Of a DNA stretch of 64,000 nucleotides, positions 35,565 to 47,381 are shown piece by piece (positions within the stretch are counted from its first letter, which is position 1; the number at the start of each line of letters is the position of its first letter). The DNA lies in the NCBI GenBank assembly GCA_036346405.1, contig CM070548.1, forward strand, positions 88,619,333-88,683,332. Direction: 5' to 3'. This stretch comes from Phyllostachys edulis (taxonomy: Eukaryota; Streptophyta; Magnoliopsida; Poales; Poaceae). The notes below the pieces were generated by a model that saw only the letters and a program-made list of their open reading frames with translations, ran no database searches and had not been told where the DNA came from. The position numbers were made by a program, and so were the translations under genes.

Positions 35565-37031
35565 TTTCCCCTTTCCTATCCCCTTCGGCTCCTGCACCTT
35601 CCTCTTCCCTGGTTCTCCTCATGCCGCCACCATCACCGCCCTGCCATGGCTGCTCTCCGACCCGGCTGCCTGACTCACCTCCCTGAACCTCCCCAACGGC
35701 TCCTTCGTCTACCACTCCAACCCGCCTGACGCATGCTCCTCCGAGCCGCCGTCGCCCAAGGGTCTCTCCCCGGTCGGCTCCTTCGGCAAGAAGATGACCA
35801 TGGACGAGCTCATCGTGCGCCAGATCCGCGTCACCCGCCAGGTCCCTTCCATGCCCTCCTCTCCCTTCTCACTGCTTTCTCTCTCTCCTCTTCTTGCCTA
35901 GGGTTTCTAAGTTTTGGTGTGAGATCTTTGCTCTTCTGCTCCCAAGATTGACTTCTACCCTTGATTTTTCTGCGATTTTTAGGGTTTCCTATTGTACGAT
36001 CTCGGTTTATGGGAGATTCTTGGTCGTTGGTGTGGAGGATCAGGCCATGCGTTCATGTGAAACTTGGGCTTCGACACCTGGTACTCAGAGCTCGACCTCC
36101 TCCTCCATTGCTATGGTAGCATTGACCACTTCGATATGGAGTCAGGTTTTCGTTCCTTTCGTGTATGTTCATGCACATGCTCCCCATTTTTTCCCCATAT
36201 ATTCATCTCTGCAAGCAACGATTCCTTGATTTCAAGTGATCTTCGCCTGTGGCTGGAGCGAAATGGCTACAGAAAATCACCTAATTGTTTTACTATAATA
36301 TGGATCGATGGAATGGTAGTTGCAAGCTTGCAGCCGTAATCTCATTTGGATGCTCATCCTGCTGAGGTAATTAACAATTTTATCTTTAACTTAGTTCAAT
36401 TCAGGTAAATGATTTAACCAATTTTATCCGTGTTAATATCAAGAGCTCATTGTCATCCTTTGTTCATTATGCTTCTTTGCACAGGTTGCACATTTTCAGG
36501 TTGCCTCTAGAGATGGTCCACTGATCATATTGTTTGTTGGTGTGCTGGTGAAGACATATTTAGATGCTATATGTTTTTTCGAATCTACTTGTGTTGATGT
36601 GCTTTCCTATGGTATTATTCAGGTGGATGAGAGGCTTATACCTTGATAAAACTGATGGGTAGCCTTATTTGCTCCACAGAGCAACTCTCACATGCACTAC
36701 TTGTAGATGATAACTGTTGACTGTTGAGAAATAGAAAAGTACTATTAATTAGAACTGTGAAACTTAAAATTGAAATGGCTATTATTGGTGGTACCAACTA
36801 GATCTGGTACTTAAAGACAATGTTTGAGCAAGGCGGTTGGCAAGCATCATGTATTGTTTGTAAAAGTTGCCAGATAGATAACATGCATTGGATGTTGCAA
36901 ACTCATGTCATTTCCTGTAGTGTTTCTTGTAGTATTCCTATCTATTCTACTTTGGGTAATATTTCAATTTGAGATTGATGGCTCAAAATTATTACTTTGT
37001 ACTGCAGTGTTTTGCTGGCTGGTAGGCCATC
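35565..37031 (+). other. Unassigned DNA between MULE and Tat element; possible gene remnant at 35580-36340
   Basis: At 35600-35850 the DNA is GC-rich and coding-like. One frame, after a stop, reads NLPNGSFVYHSNP and later GSFGKKMTMDELIVRQ, ending at CGCCAGGTCCC, a plausible splice donor. A second coding-like piece is at about 36060-36130 (GFDTWYSELDLLLHC). I do not recognise the protein and no complete frame exists. From 36365 on the sequence is AT-rich and intron-like. It continues beyond the Tat element at 53516. Confidence 0.35.
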
Positions 37032-37036
37032 GAGAG
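37032..37036 (+). other. Target duplication (left) of the Tat element
   Basis: GAGAG is repeated at 53511-53515, directly outside the other LTR. This fixes both ends of the element. Confidence 0.75.
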
Positions 37037-37825
37037 TGTCGGTGTTTTAGAACCGATCTTACGTAAAGATTGTTTGATTCGGGGGGTCTCCTAGAATGGA
37101 ATCACGCAGAGAGATTGACATGAGTATTTTTATACAGGTTCAGGCCTTCTTCGGAGAGAATAACAACCCTACTCCTGTGTGTGTATGGTATTGAGTGTGT
37201 TTCATACAATCGAAAGAAAAGACTAGGGCTATTACAGAAGATAGTATCTGACTGTCTTCCTGATTGCTTGTTGTCTCTTCCGATCCCCCATTTTCCCTCT
37301 CTGATTACTGCCTTTATATAGTCGTGAAGGAATAGCTGTTTTCTCCTGTGAAGAGATGCCTCATCGAATCGAAAGAATACGCGACGCGGTGAATCATCGG
37401 AGTGGTAACTCCTTCACGCCGCCTGGCAGTTACTTGTCAGAGATAATGGGTTATTACGTGCTATTATTTCGTATAATAACAGCTTATGTTAACTGCTTGG
37501 ATTCCTTAATCAATTGGACCCACTCGCTTGTAGGTTTTATTGATCATAAGGTGGTCGTAGCTGACCTGGTCGCAGAAGAGCTTACGACTATGGGGCAGTC
37601 GTGAAATAACTTACGACTGGATAGTGATCGTAGAAGAACTTACGACCATAGGGTAGTCGTAGCAAGACTTACGACTATGGGGGTGGTCGTAGAAGAACTT
37701 ACACCACCTGGTAGGCTTCTCCCTTGTAAGTTTAAGAGGTATACCCAGGGACCACATGACATTATATTTACTCATAATAAGAATTATAGATAAAAGATAA
37801 AATGAGGATTATTAGATACCCGCCA
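37037..37825 (-). repeat. 3' LTR of the Tat element
   Basis: On the minus strand it begins TGGCGGGTATC and ends AAACACCGACA. It aligns with 52725-53510 throughout. It has a minus-strand TATATAAAGG at 37311-37320 and a cluster of GTCGTA...TACGAC hairpins at about 37555-37710. A purine-rich tract (AGGGGGCTAGA on the minus strand) at about 37826-37840 is the polypurine tract. Confidence 0.85.
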
Positions 37826-38253
37826 TCTAGCCCCCTAGCTTCAAGTGAAAGTAACTTACTTGGTGAAGGAGTCGTAGATGGTCTTACGGCCACGAGAGGG
37901 TCGTAGAAAGGTGGTCGAAGGAAAAACTCTTCGACATTTGTGTACTACTTTGACCAGAAATATGCTTGGTCAAGAAGGTTGCTTACGACTATCAAATAGC
38001 CGTAGAGAACTCCTACGATCACGAAGTGGTCGTAGTATGGTGATCGGAAGAAAATCCTTTCCGATTGATATTTCATTTGGTCAAAAAGATCTGACCAAGA
38101 AAGTAATTTTGCTTGAGGTGTAAAAACGAACCTGATTTTCTTGAACGGACAAGCTAGAGAATCGCAATCGACTCTCACAGGTCTGTCCGTTGAAGCGGTT
38201 CCCGAAGCGGTGGCAACCTTTGGATTGCCATGCCTTCAGCCCAGGCATATGGT

Positions 38254-38260
38254 TATAAAT
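38254..38260 (+). promoter_or_regulatory. TATA box of the antisense gene
   Basis: TATAAAT at about 150 bp before the ATG at 38405, on the + strand, opposite to the element's own transcription. It gives the accessory gene its own likely promoter. Confidence 0.6.
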
Positions 38261-39359
38261 ACTTACCAGGGGGTGAGACTTGGGTTTCTACTTTTCCCCA
38301 AATCGCTCCCGCTGTTCATCGAGCTTTTGCCTTCTCCGCCGTCAACCCAATCGTGCCTTTTCCTAAGATCTTCCTTAATCCAAAACCTCCCCTTTCTGAG
38401 AGAGATGGCTGGGACTGTTTCTGAGTGGGCCGAGTCGGAGATGGATGCGGCGAAGATTCAGGCCTTAGTCGACGTCGGGAAGATTCTAGAGAAAGTTCTT
38501 GTGAAGTGGATTGCGGCGGTTGGACAGCATTGGCCGTCGGGGGAGATTGGGCAAATCCCCGTCTTCCAGGCATATTGTGAGTGTGGCCTTCGATTGCCTA
38601 CTCACCCCTTTCTCATACTCGTACTCGAGCACTTTGGGGTGGAATTAGTGAACCTCGGTCCTAGTTCCATCACTATGCTAAGTGTATTCTTGTATCTGTG
38701 TGAGGCATACCTGGGAATTCCAGCAGACCTCGAGCTCTTTCAATATTTTTACGGAATGGCTCGACAAACTGGGATCGCTGGGTGTTGTGGTCTGAAGCTC
38801 CATGACGGGAAGTCGAAGGAGTATATTCAGATGTTTACTCGATCTTCGTGGCCGGGATGGAGGAAGAGGTGGTTTTACTGGAAAATCACTCATGATGACA
38901 GCCTTTCTTTCGCGGGGAAGGCTGCCAAAAAGAATTCTTCTTGGGATTCGACTCCCAGGGATATCGGTCGGATTGCTCCCTATATTCAAGCCATCAAGGA
39001 CTTGAAAGAGGAGGGACTGACCGGATGGCATGTGGTGAAGGACTTCATCACACATCGAATTAGCCCTTTAAAGAAACGAGTACCTCCTATGTGGAGGTAT
39101 ACGGGGCCAAAAGATCCGACCAGGGACTACGAGACAGGTAAGTGAATCTTCGACTTAGCTCTCGGTTTGGTCTTTCTCAAAGTTGTCTAATGAATGTCTT
39201 TATCTGTTTGCACAGATCTTCTACAAGCAGAGATTGATGTTCGAGTCAAACTTGTTTGTGAGAAATCTCCGTTGCTCAGAGTGGCGGCTCCTCGAATCCA
39301 TGCGGTTTTATCTGCAGAGGAAAAGATGGTTCGCCTAAAGGTAATCAAGAGTTGATTTT

Positions 39360-39550
39360 ATCCTTAGGACTTCATAATCGTAGAAAGAACTTACGACTAG
39401 GTAGTGATCGTAGAAAATCTTACGATCAAGGAAATGTCGCAGAAAAACTTACGACTGGATAGTGATCGTAGAAAAATCTTACGATCGAGGAAATGTCGTA
39501 GAAAAACTTACGACTAGATACTGGTCGTAGAAAATCTTACGACCGGTCAG
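39360..39550 (+). repeat. Intronic array of GTCGTAGAAAA...CTTACGAC hairpins
   Basis: Intron 2 of the antisense gene carries about six alternating units of (G/A)TCGTAGAAA and CTTACGA(C/T), each a short inverted repeat of 20-26 bp. The same word family occurs in both LTRs, at 37870-38040 and near 44340-44385. Confidence 0.85.
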
Positions 39551-40462
39551 TAATTCTTCTTTTTCTGTTTTTCTTTACAGAAAGTAGGTATGAAAAACCG
39601 TCGGGACGACGAAGAGGTCGAACTGATAACCATCGAACTGATAACCATCGGTGCAGGGATGACAACGGACAAAGGCCCAGCTCCTCCGACTAAGAAGCGT
39701 CGACTCGCGAAAGTCGCTGACAAGGGAGGAGCAAGCTCGAGTTCTTTCATTTTGACCAGATCCTCTGCAAAGTCTACAGTAGACATGGCTGCAGCAGAAG
39801 CCGAGGTTGAAGTAGCTGAAGTTGAGGAGGTCGAAGCAGTCGAACATCTTAAGCGCAAAGTCCGCAAGGCCAAGGTACCCTTTTATTATGACAAGAAAAC
39901 TTTCGCAGTTTCTGTCTCTCCTAGTTTTGTCAAGCAACTAGAAAACGAGAACTGGAAGGACTTTATGTCTTTTGTGAAGGACAATGCTGATTCTGTAGAG
40001 CCTACGGATGAGGGTAGCACTGCTCTTGGAGTGGTCGAGACTGATCTTGACCATCTGGAAAGTCAGAAGACCAGAGAGATGGTTCCTGTTCAAGATCCAC
40101 GACCAGACGTAGTCGTGGCCGAGCCCATTCTTCAACTTGAACTCTGACCAGACGTGGTCGTAGAAAAGAAGTCGAAGAAATCTTCCGTTGGGAAGATGGC
40201 TCCTAAGTTCCTGGTTAGGTCCAGGGTGCAAAGGTATGTGAAACAAACTAAAGTGTAAGAACAACATTTACCTTTCGCTTTTCACAACCTGACTTTCTTT
40301 CCTTTTGTTGATTTTAGCCCGACTCCTTCAGCCCCCGAGGACGCTTCTATTGAGAAGCCCATTGCCACCTTTCCAGCGGATGGAGAGATGATTGCGGAAG
40401 TGGCCGAAGGATCATCCACAGTCCGGGTGGTGGAGGAAGTCGTGCCTCCTGAAGTGGTTACC

Positions 40463-43400
40463 TGTTGGGACCCAAAATATGCAATTCTGGACCCTCTATG
40501 TATAATGCACTAGTCTAGGATCACGCTAGTGCACACAGTGTCAACACATGTGAATATCGATCCACACAAGAGATTAATAACATAAATGAGTAATTTGATA
40601 ACAAATAAGGGCTTTGACCTTATGGTCGAGTTTACAATTATTAAGCCATGCAGGGCTAGCAAGGAAATAAAATAGCAGCGGAACGAAGAAACTTCAGCGG
40701 AATCCCATCAATTCACCACAGGCAACTGACTGGGATCAAGACCCTACGATCAAGCACCTTCGATGAACTCCTCCTAAAGGCGGCGAAGACTCCTCCTCTT
40801 ACATTGCATGTTTTACAACAAGCATGAGTACACACCATACTGCAAGTCATACCACGTAAATACAATTATAGATGCAGCTTATTCCAAAGGAATGAAGCTA
40901 CGTAGTTCTTTTGCGTAAATGCAAACATTTGCAATTTGAATACAAATAATAGATTGAAAGCATCATTCAAAACAAATAGACAATAATAATTGAACAATTT
41001 TATTTCACAAAGACACATAGCCTAAATAAGTTATTCACATCGCCATATGACTTAGGTCACACAGCTCCCTTCCCAAGGTTTTATAAAAATCTACCCCTCG
41101 TGTGAAATCACCGAGCATGTCCATGACCGCGAACGCGGCTATTCGAATAGATTGATTAACACTCTGCAGAGGTTGTACACTTTACCCACACGATACAACT
41201 AGTGTAGCTAGCACTAGCCGTAACAAAACGTTTGAAACTTCATCTTAACATTGACACTCGATTGTGCTTACAAACCGTCGAGACAACCCCACATAGGAAG
41301 TCGGTCCAACACACACCGTTGGACAGGGACACGGCGAACCACCCCGTGATGTGACTACCGTAGCACACCTCCACCCATGCACTAACCTAACCTACTACCC
41401 GAGTAATCAATGTCAAGACTCCATAACTTACTAAGTTAGGCCCGTCCCATACCAGGCATGTGGTTGTACGAGAGGCTCAGTTCAATGGCGCACAAAGTTA
41501 AGTCCTCAATTGACCAAGGCAAGACTTCCAATTAAACTACAAATCCCTATGCACACAGGTTATTAAGCCCACGCACATAGCTCCACCAAAATATCACACA
41601 GTCCACTTGCCTCCGTCTAAATCCTTTCCCACCCTGTTGGTTAAGTGCAACATATGCCCTCAACGAGTAATAGCACATAGAGTACACAGTTTCTATCACA
41701 TAGTTCCATAGTCACTTAGTCAAGTTTATATTTGCAACTACATGAGATGGTGACTCGTAGCATGGCTAAGCAAACTAATCGCATCTAACCAACCCACGTT
41801 GGTAATACCATAGCACCAACTAAATTAACCAAACTAGGGTGAAAAAATATTATGGCATACAATTAGACAAGGAGGTCATAACAAATTGGATATTAACTAC
41901 TTCCAAAAACAATGAAATAAATAATTAAAGTAAATGCAATAATTTAAATCAACATAACCTTTGAAAACTGGGTTCAATATGATCAAAGGTATAACTTGCC
42001 TTGGAATAGGTCTAAGTACTGATCTTGCTCTTGAGGTACTCTTTTTTCTTCAAATCTTCCCGAAGTATCGACGTCTACTCGCAAACGAAACAAAACAAAC
42101 AAACAAAACAAATAAATAACAAAGGCAAAACAATCTCCAAAAATTAAATAAAAATCTCAGATAGGTAGATCTTGAATTTAGATGAATTTAGAAATTTGAA
42201 TGGACTCAATCGGAGTTCGGATGCAAAAGATATGAGCTTGGGAAGTTGGAAATCTAAAGAAAACCCTTAAAACTGATTATTTCGAATTTCTGAATTATTT
42301 CTTAAAAGAAAAATCGGATTATTGCATAACGATGACGTCAACGCTCAGAATTAAAGAATTAAAAGAAAATCTGACATGTGGGACCCACATGTCAGTGAGA
42401 TGGCTCACGGTAGACCAAGTCCACCGAGACGATTGGATCTGGAATTGGGTGAGGTGGCACGCGGGTGCTGACGGGACGCCACGCGATTGACACCAAGGCA
42501 CAAGGCTGATGTGGCTGGAGATGTGGCGGTGAGATGGCTTGGTGACCTGGCGTCCACATCTCTGATGACATCAACTTGGCAAGGTCTTTGTTCATCCCAA
42601 CAGCAGCCTTCTGAGGCTCATGGCGGCAATGATTGGACCTTGTTGGTTAGAGGAGGCTAGTGCGAACCTGGTGGTGGGCTTCTTGGCATGGGAGAACGAC
42701 GGTGGTGGCCGGAATTGCCGTCGGAGCGGAGGATGATGACTGCTGTTGTCGGGAACGACCACCAAGGGTGGTCCAGGGTTGTGGATGAGTGCTTGAGGTC
42801 GTCCTGGCGATGGCGAAGACAACGACGTAGTCCCCGGAGGTGGAGCGCTACTGGCGGCGGCGGAATTCGCAAATTGGAGTTACGGCACAAAAACCTAAAA
42901 CTCCAAATTGCGGCGGCGACGAAGCTTTAGGAGAGGAACGAGGTGGGGATTCGGGGTGAGGAGGCAAGGGCGAACCCTATGGACCCTTTTATACCCCGAG
43001 ATCGGGCGCAGATAAGGAATCCCCAAAACTAGAAAATCTCGGATTTGTTTGTTCTTAGAGATAGAGTCTGATTCGGGACTTGATTCCACCGGATTCGGGT
43101 ATGGGGAAGATAAGAGATAAGGATTGACGCGATTTCTAGAAGAAAAACAGTTGGAAACTCCATTGCCGGACGGAGCTTTGAAGGGTTCCCATGGCGGCTC
43201 CGAGCTGGACTCCGCGAGGAAGATGATCGCGTCGGAGACGACGACGCACCTGGGCCCACTGGCAGCGAAATGGAAATGCGAACGCGCGCGAGAGGTGCCG
43301 ATCCGAGCATCCCACGTTGATCCGACGGTGGGGATGGGCTGTGGTGGATGGGTCAGACAAATGACCGGGCCATTTGGAGCAGAGTGGGTTTTTATTACGA

Positions 43401-43704
43401 GAGATCTGAGATTTTTAATAGTTTTTTCTTTTTAATAACATACCAGAAATTCAAATAAGCAATAGAAAATAGCAAATGAACTTGAAAAAATTCTAGAAAA
43501 TTCTAGAAAATATATCCAAGCCCAAAGAACCCAAATAAAATAGTTTTGTCCATTGTTGATGTTGACTTTAATCATATTAAATTATTTTGATGTACAAAGT
43601 CCATATTAAGCTTTTGAATTAAAAACAAATAAAATCCAAATGGTGAATTTTACCCTACTTACTATTCAAAGGATTTTTAAAGCTCAGAAAATTGGGATGT
43701 TACA
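40463..43704 (-). mobile_element. Solo LTR, 3242 bp, in exon 4 of the antisense gene
   Basis: On the minus strand it starts TGTAACATCCCAATT (43704) and ends GGGTCCCAACA (40463). The 5-bp target duplication TTACC is perfect (40458-40462 and 43705-43709), and the host reading frame continues across it (EVVT / TTTEVVA). A minus-strand TATAAAA box is at 42987-42993. There is no coding domain. Segments near 41130-41200 (ACTCTGCAGAGG, TTTACCCACACGA) are shared with the LTRs at 29721 and 54383, so the three belong to related families. Confidence 0.88.
42987..42993 (-). promoter_or_regulatory. TATA box of the 40463-43704 LTR
   Basis: GGTATAAAAGG on the minus strand, positioned inside the LTR as expected for an element promoter. 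Confidence 0.65.
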
Positions 43705-45814
43705 TTACCACAACCACTGAGGTAGTAGCTACGACCACAGAGGTGGTCGTGGAGATAGCAGAGGCAACTATAGAAGCCTCTGGTGAAGGTGGTGATGTAC
43801 CTGACCACCGTACCGGGAAGAGAATTGTTGCAGACGCTGCTCCCGGTATCCAATGAGAAGCTGCAGTTATAGAATCAAAAGATGAAGAGTATTTCAACTT
43901 CTGTGCTGATTTCTTTGGGCCTGCTACCATCGTGGGGTCTTCTGCTTTTAGATCTCGCGATCGAGTCCCTCATCCCAAAGATATTCCAAACAGAGGGGAA
44001 ACTTTCGACAACGAGCGTGTCGAAAAGGTTTGGTGGGACCAAGTCGCGAAGATAGACAAGCTGAAGAGTCCAAAGATGGTTTTTTCGATGTTTGCTCGGA
44101 CGACCATGAATGTAAGTATTTAAGGATACTTATATCGTGGCCTTCCTTGCTTCTACCGCTCTTTCTTTTTGCGTAAAAGCTCGAACAAGTTGCCCTTGTT
44201 GGTGAATATCACCGACAACTTATAGAACTCTGACAGAAAAAGCGGAACTCTGTGAGCAGTAGAGAGGTGGTAAGTCCTTTGTTGTTTGTAGTCGTTTTAG
44301 GGTTTGACTATTTATCTGATGCTTGTGAGGTTTGTGGTGGAAAAACCCACGACTAGGTTCTAGTCGAGAAAAACTTACGACTAGTTAGATAGTACTCATG
44401 TCTACCTTTAACCTTACAAAGTTAAATAGCTTACGAAAAAGACCACTGGCCGACTCACTCGATTATGAAAAGAGAGAGTCGACAAAGCTAAGGAAAAAAA
44501 GAAGACCTCTTGAAGAAGCTTCAGAGGGTAACTCAAGAATCAAAAATTGTAGGGAGAGATAAGCGATGAAGTCTTGAACTTAATTGCTTATGTCGTTGAT
44601 CTTTACCTTTTTAACTCTTTCTTCTTTTCAGAAAAAGAAGACAAAATGAGAAGGCTTCAAATTGAAGTTAAAGATAAAACTTTGGTCGTGCACGAGATTT
44701 CTCGTATCGCCAAAGATAAAGATCAAGAAATTGAGAGGCTGAGATCTCGACGAGCAGGTAAGCAATTCTTTACCTATAGTCTTTTACAACTTCTTTTCCT
44801 TTCCTAAATCCCATTTAGAAATTGAGCTCGAACTGGGAAGGCTCGAAACTAGGGATCAAGAAAAAACCATGATCATTAACGAGACTGTCCGCATTGCCAA
44901 GGAAAATGCAAAGGACATCAAATTATGGGAGAAGCGGCATGCTAAGACCATTGCTTCCCATAATGAAGAAATCAAGAAGTTAAATTCTCAACTAGTAGGT
45001 AAGGAATTCTTTTACCTGTGATTATTTTTGTTTTTTCCTCCTCTAGGAGTTTATTTTTGCTTGACCAGTCTTATTCTTTTCAGAGCAAGTGGTCGAAAAT
45101 AAACAACTCCGCGAGGCTTCGACTCGTAACCAACAGGAGATGAATTCGATGAAGATTAATCTTCAAGACAACATCATGCTCCTGAACAATATACTTAGTG
45201 AGCTATGTAGTGAGGAAAAACTCCTCAAGATGATCGATGATTGCTCACATAAGTACTATTGGGGAACAAGTCGAGGACTTTGCAAGAAGCTGGTGACCAC
45301 TCTGAAGGCCAACCAAATTTGAGTCAATCAAGGAGGCGATCGAAGGTGCGATAAGTTATGCATTGGCAAAACTTAAAGCTCATGACCCCAGCCTTAATGT
45401 ACAACCAATCGAAGTCGACTTCGACTGCCCTGAGGTAGAAGCAAGTCGTCTGATAAAAGAAATGCAACCAGTTGGCAGGAAGGTCTCGGAGGAGATGCGA
45501 CTGGGTTCTCCCTCTTCAGAGTAGTTTGTAAAAAACCTGTGAAAAACAAGCTTTTGTTGATGTATTATATAATCCATCTTGTTTCCTGCAAACCATCTTG
45601 TCGAGTAGTTAGTAACTCAAAAGATAATTAACAAAAGAAGGACTAAGAATTGAAGTCAAATTAATAACTTTATCCTAGCCCCCGACTATTTGCTTAGTCT
45701 GTTTAGACAAACTACGTAAATAGTGTTAAAAAGGGTTTCTAAAAACAGAGAGGTTTGGTTAACTTGTAGTTTTTGGTCACGATTGTCATGCACTGGTCAA
45801 AAAAGTGGGAACGA

Positions 45815-46380
45815 ATCGACACTAGGAAGTTCCTTCTAGTGGGTAGGACCACATGCAGAGAGGAAAGGCTTCGACTAGGTGATGTTACCATCTCCGACTA
45901 GTTTAATCAAATCGAGAAGGGCAACTTGAGTTAAGCAAACGTCTAGATGACTTTAAAAATTCGTTTGCCCTTCTTTGGTGGATTCGATAAGTCTGTTCTA
46001 GTAGCAAAAGTAGGAAACTGAATAATGCTAGGAAGTTCCTTCTAGTGGGCAGGACCACGTGCAGAGAGGAAAGACTTCGACTGGATGTGTTTCTTCCTCC
46101 GACCAGTTGAGACGGAACGAGTACACCAAAGGCGGTTGAATAAATCTGAGAAAGTGCACTCTGCTTAGAGTATTTTTCAAAATAACTGAAGAAATAAACT
46201 AAGGTGAAAAGAGCTGGCTTTAAAAATATTTCGACCAAATAGAACCCGAGCTCTTTGTATTGGCGGCAAAAGTGAGTAACGAGTCGACACTAGGAAGCTC
46301 CTTCTAGTGGGCAGAACCACGTGCAGAAAGGAGAGGCTTCGACTAGGTGATGTTACTTGCCTTTCGACCAGTGTAAAGAA
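45815..46380 (+). repeat. Three diverged ~210-260-bp tandem units with CTAG...CTAG palindromes
   Basis: Units start with CTAGGAAGTTCCTTCTAGTG (about 45822, 46029 and 46288; the third reads AAGCTCC). Each is followed by GGGCAGGACCACGTGCAGAGAGGAAAG and CTTCGACT. They lie between the 3' end of the antisense gene and the integrase end, where the two transcription units face each other. Confidence 0.8.
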
Positions 46381-46463
46381 AACTAGGTGTTTGAAATGTA
46401 GTCGAAAGATTATGAAAGCACTACTCAAAAGTATGACAATAGAGGTAGAAAGAACCTGAGTCT

Positions 46464-47380
46464 TTATTGTCTGAATGGTTGGTTACACATAAAACTTGTA
46501 TAACTGGTCGATGTTCCAAGAATTCGAGAGAACCTGGCCGTCTTCCATTGCCAATCGTCTTGACCTGGCGGGTAACCCGACCAACTGTAAGGACCTTCCC
46601 ACTTGGGAGAAAGTTTGTTCCGATTAGACTTGGATTGGCAGAGCCTCAATACCAAGTCACCTACAGCAAGGCTGCGAGGTTGGACCTTACGATCGTAGTA
46701 TCTGCGCAGGGCTTGTTGGTAGACTGCTGAACGGATTAAGGCCTGGTTTCTCCTTTCTTCGAGTAGGTTAATGTCGTCCACTCGAAGTTGTTCCTGGTTG
46801 GAGTCATTGAAAGTTTTGACTCGTGTTGACCGTGTCTTTAGTTTCGGAGGAAGCATGGCTTCAGCTTCGAAGACCAGAAAAAGGGTGTTTCACCTTTAGC
46901 CCGACTAGTAGTCATGCGAACTGCCCATAATACAGAGGGTAATTCTTGTACCCAAGCCCCCGAGCGCTTGACGAGCTGGTCGAAGACTCGGGTTTTAATT
47001 CCTCGCATTATTTGGCCGTTAAATGACGTTCATTGCCCCATTGCTTTGGGGATGGGCCACAGAAGCATAACATAACTTGGTACCCAACTCGTCGCAAAAT
47101 TATTGAAATTTTATGCCGAAAATTGTTTACCATTATCGTAATTATTCAACTCGGTACTCCAAATCGAGTAATTACGCATCTCATCATGAACCGCTTTCTT
47201 TGCTTCACGTTGTTATCGATTCTGAGTTCGCCGATCCATTTTGTGAGCGATCAATAGCCACAAAAGGAACTCGAAACCTCTGGAGCTTTGGGAACGGTCC
47301 TAAGATATCGAGACCCAGTGCGCAAAAGGCCAAGACAGAGGTATTGTTTGTAATGCTTGATTTGGTTGGTGTATTTGCTC
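46464..47380 (-). pseudogene. Tat-element integrase, decayed
   Basis: The C-terminal part (46856-46464) reads KTFNDSNQEQLRVDDINLL, YYDRKVQPRSLAVGDLVLR and SPKWEGPYS, a typical Tat integrase tail. The core (about 46860-47380) is recognisable only in pieces, for example ITRFGVPN followed by a stop. Frameshifts and stops interrupt the catalytic domain, so no working D,D,E triad can be traced. Confidence 0.75.
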
Positions 47381-47381
47381 G

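Larger units (their letters stand above)
38405..45524 (+). pseudogene. Antisense accessory gene of the Tat element (aORF; gypsy-type transposon domain, coiled coil)
   Basis: Antisense ORFs between integrase and 3' LTR are known in Tat elements. Their function is unknown. Exons I can place: 38405-39137, 39216-39340, 39581-40233, 40318-40462 joined to 43710-44111, 44180-44269, 44632-44757, 44819-44998 and 45084-45524, with canonical GT-AG borders. There may be another exon between 44270 and 44631, because the phase does not join there. The N-terminal exon has PTHPFLILVLEHFGVEL and FLYLCEAYLGIPADLELF, like the putative gypsy-type transposon domain (PF04195). Exon 3 has a basic, nuclear-signal-like KKRRLAK and an acidic stretch. 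The last three exons are charged and coiled-coil-like (QIEVKDKTLVVHEISR). Breaks: TGA at 40145, 43854 and 44231, an extra base near 45317, and the solo LTR in exon 4. Confidence 0.8.
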
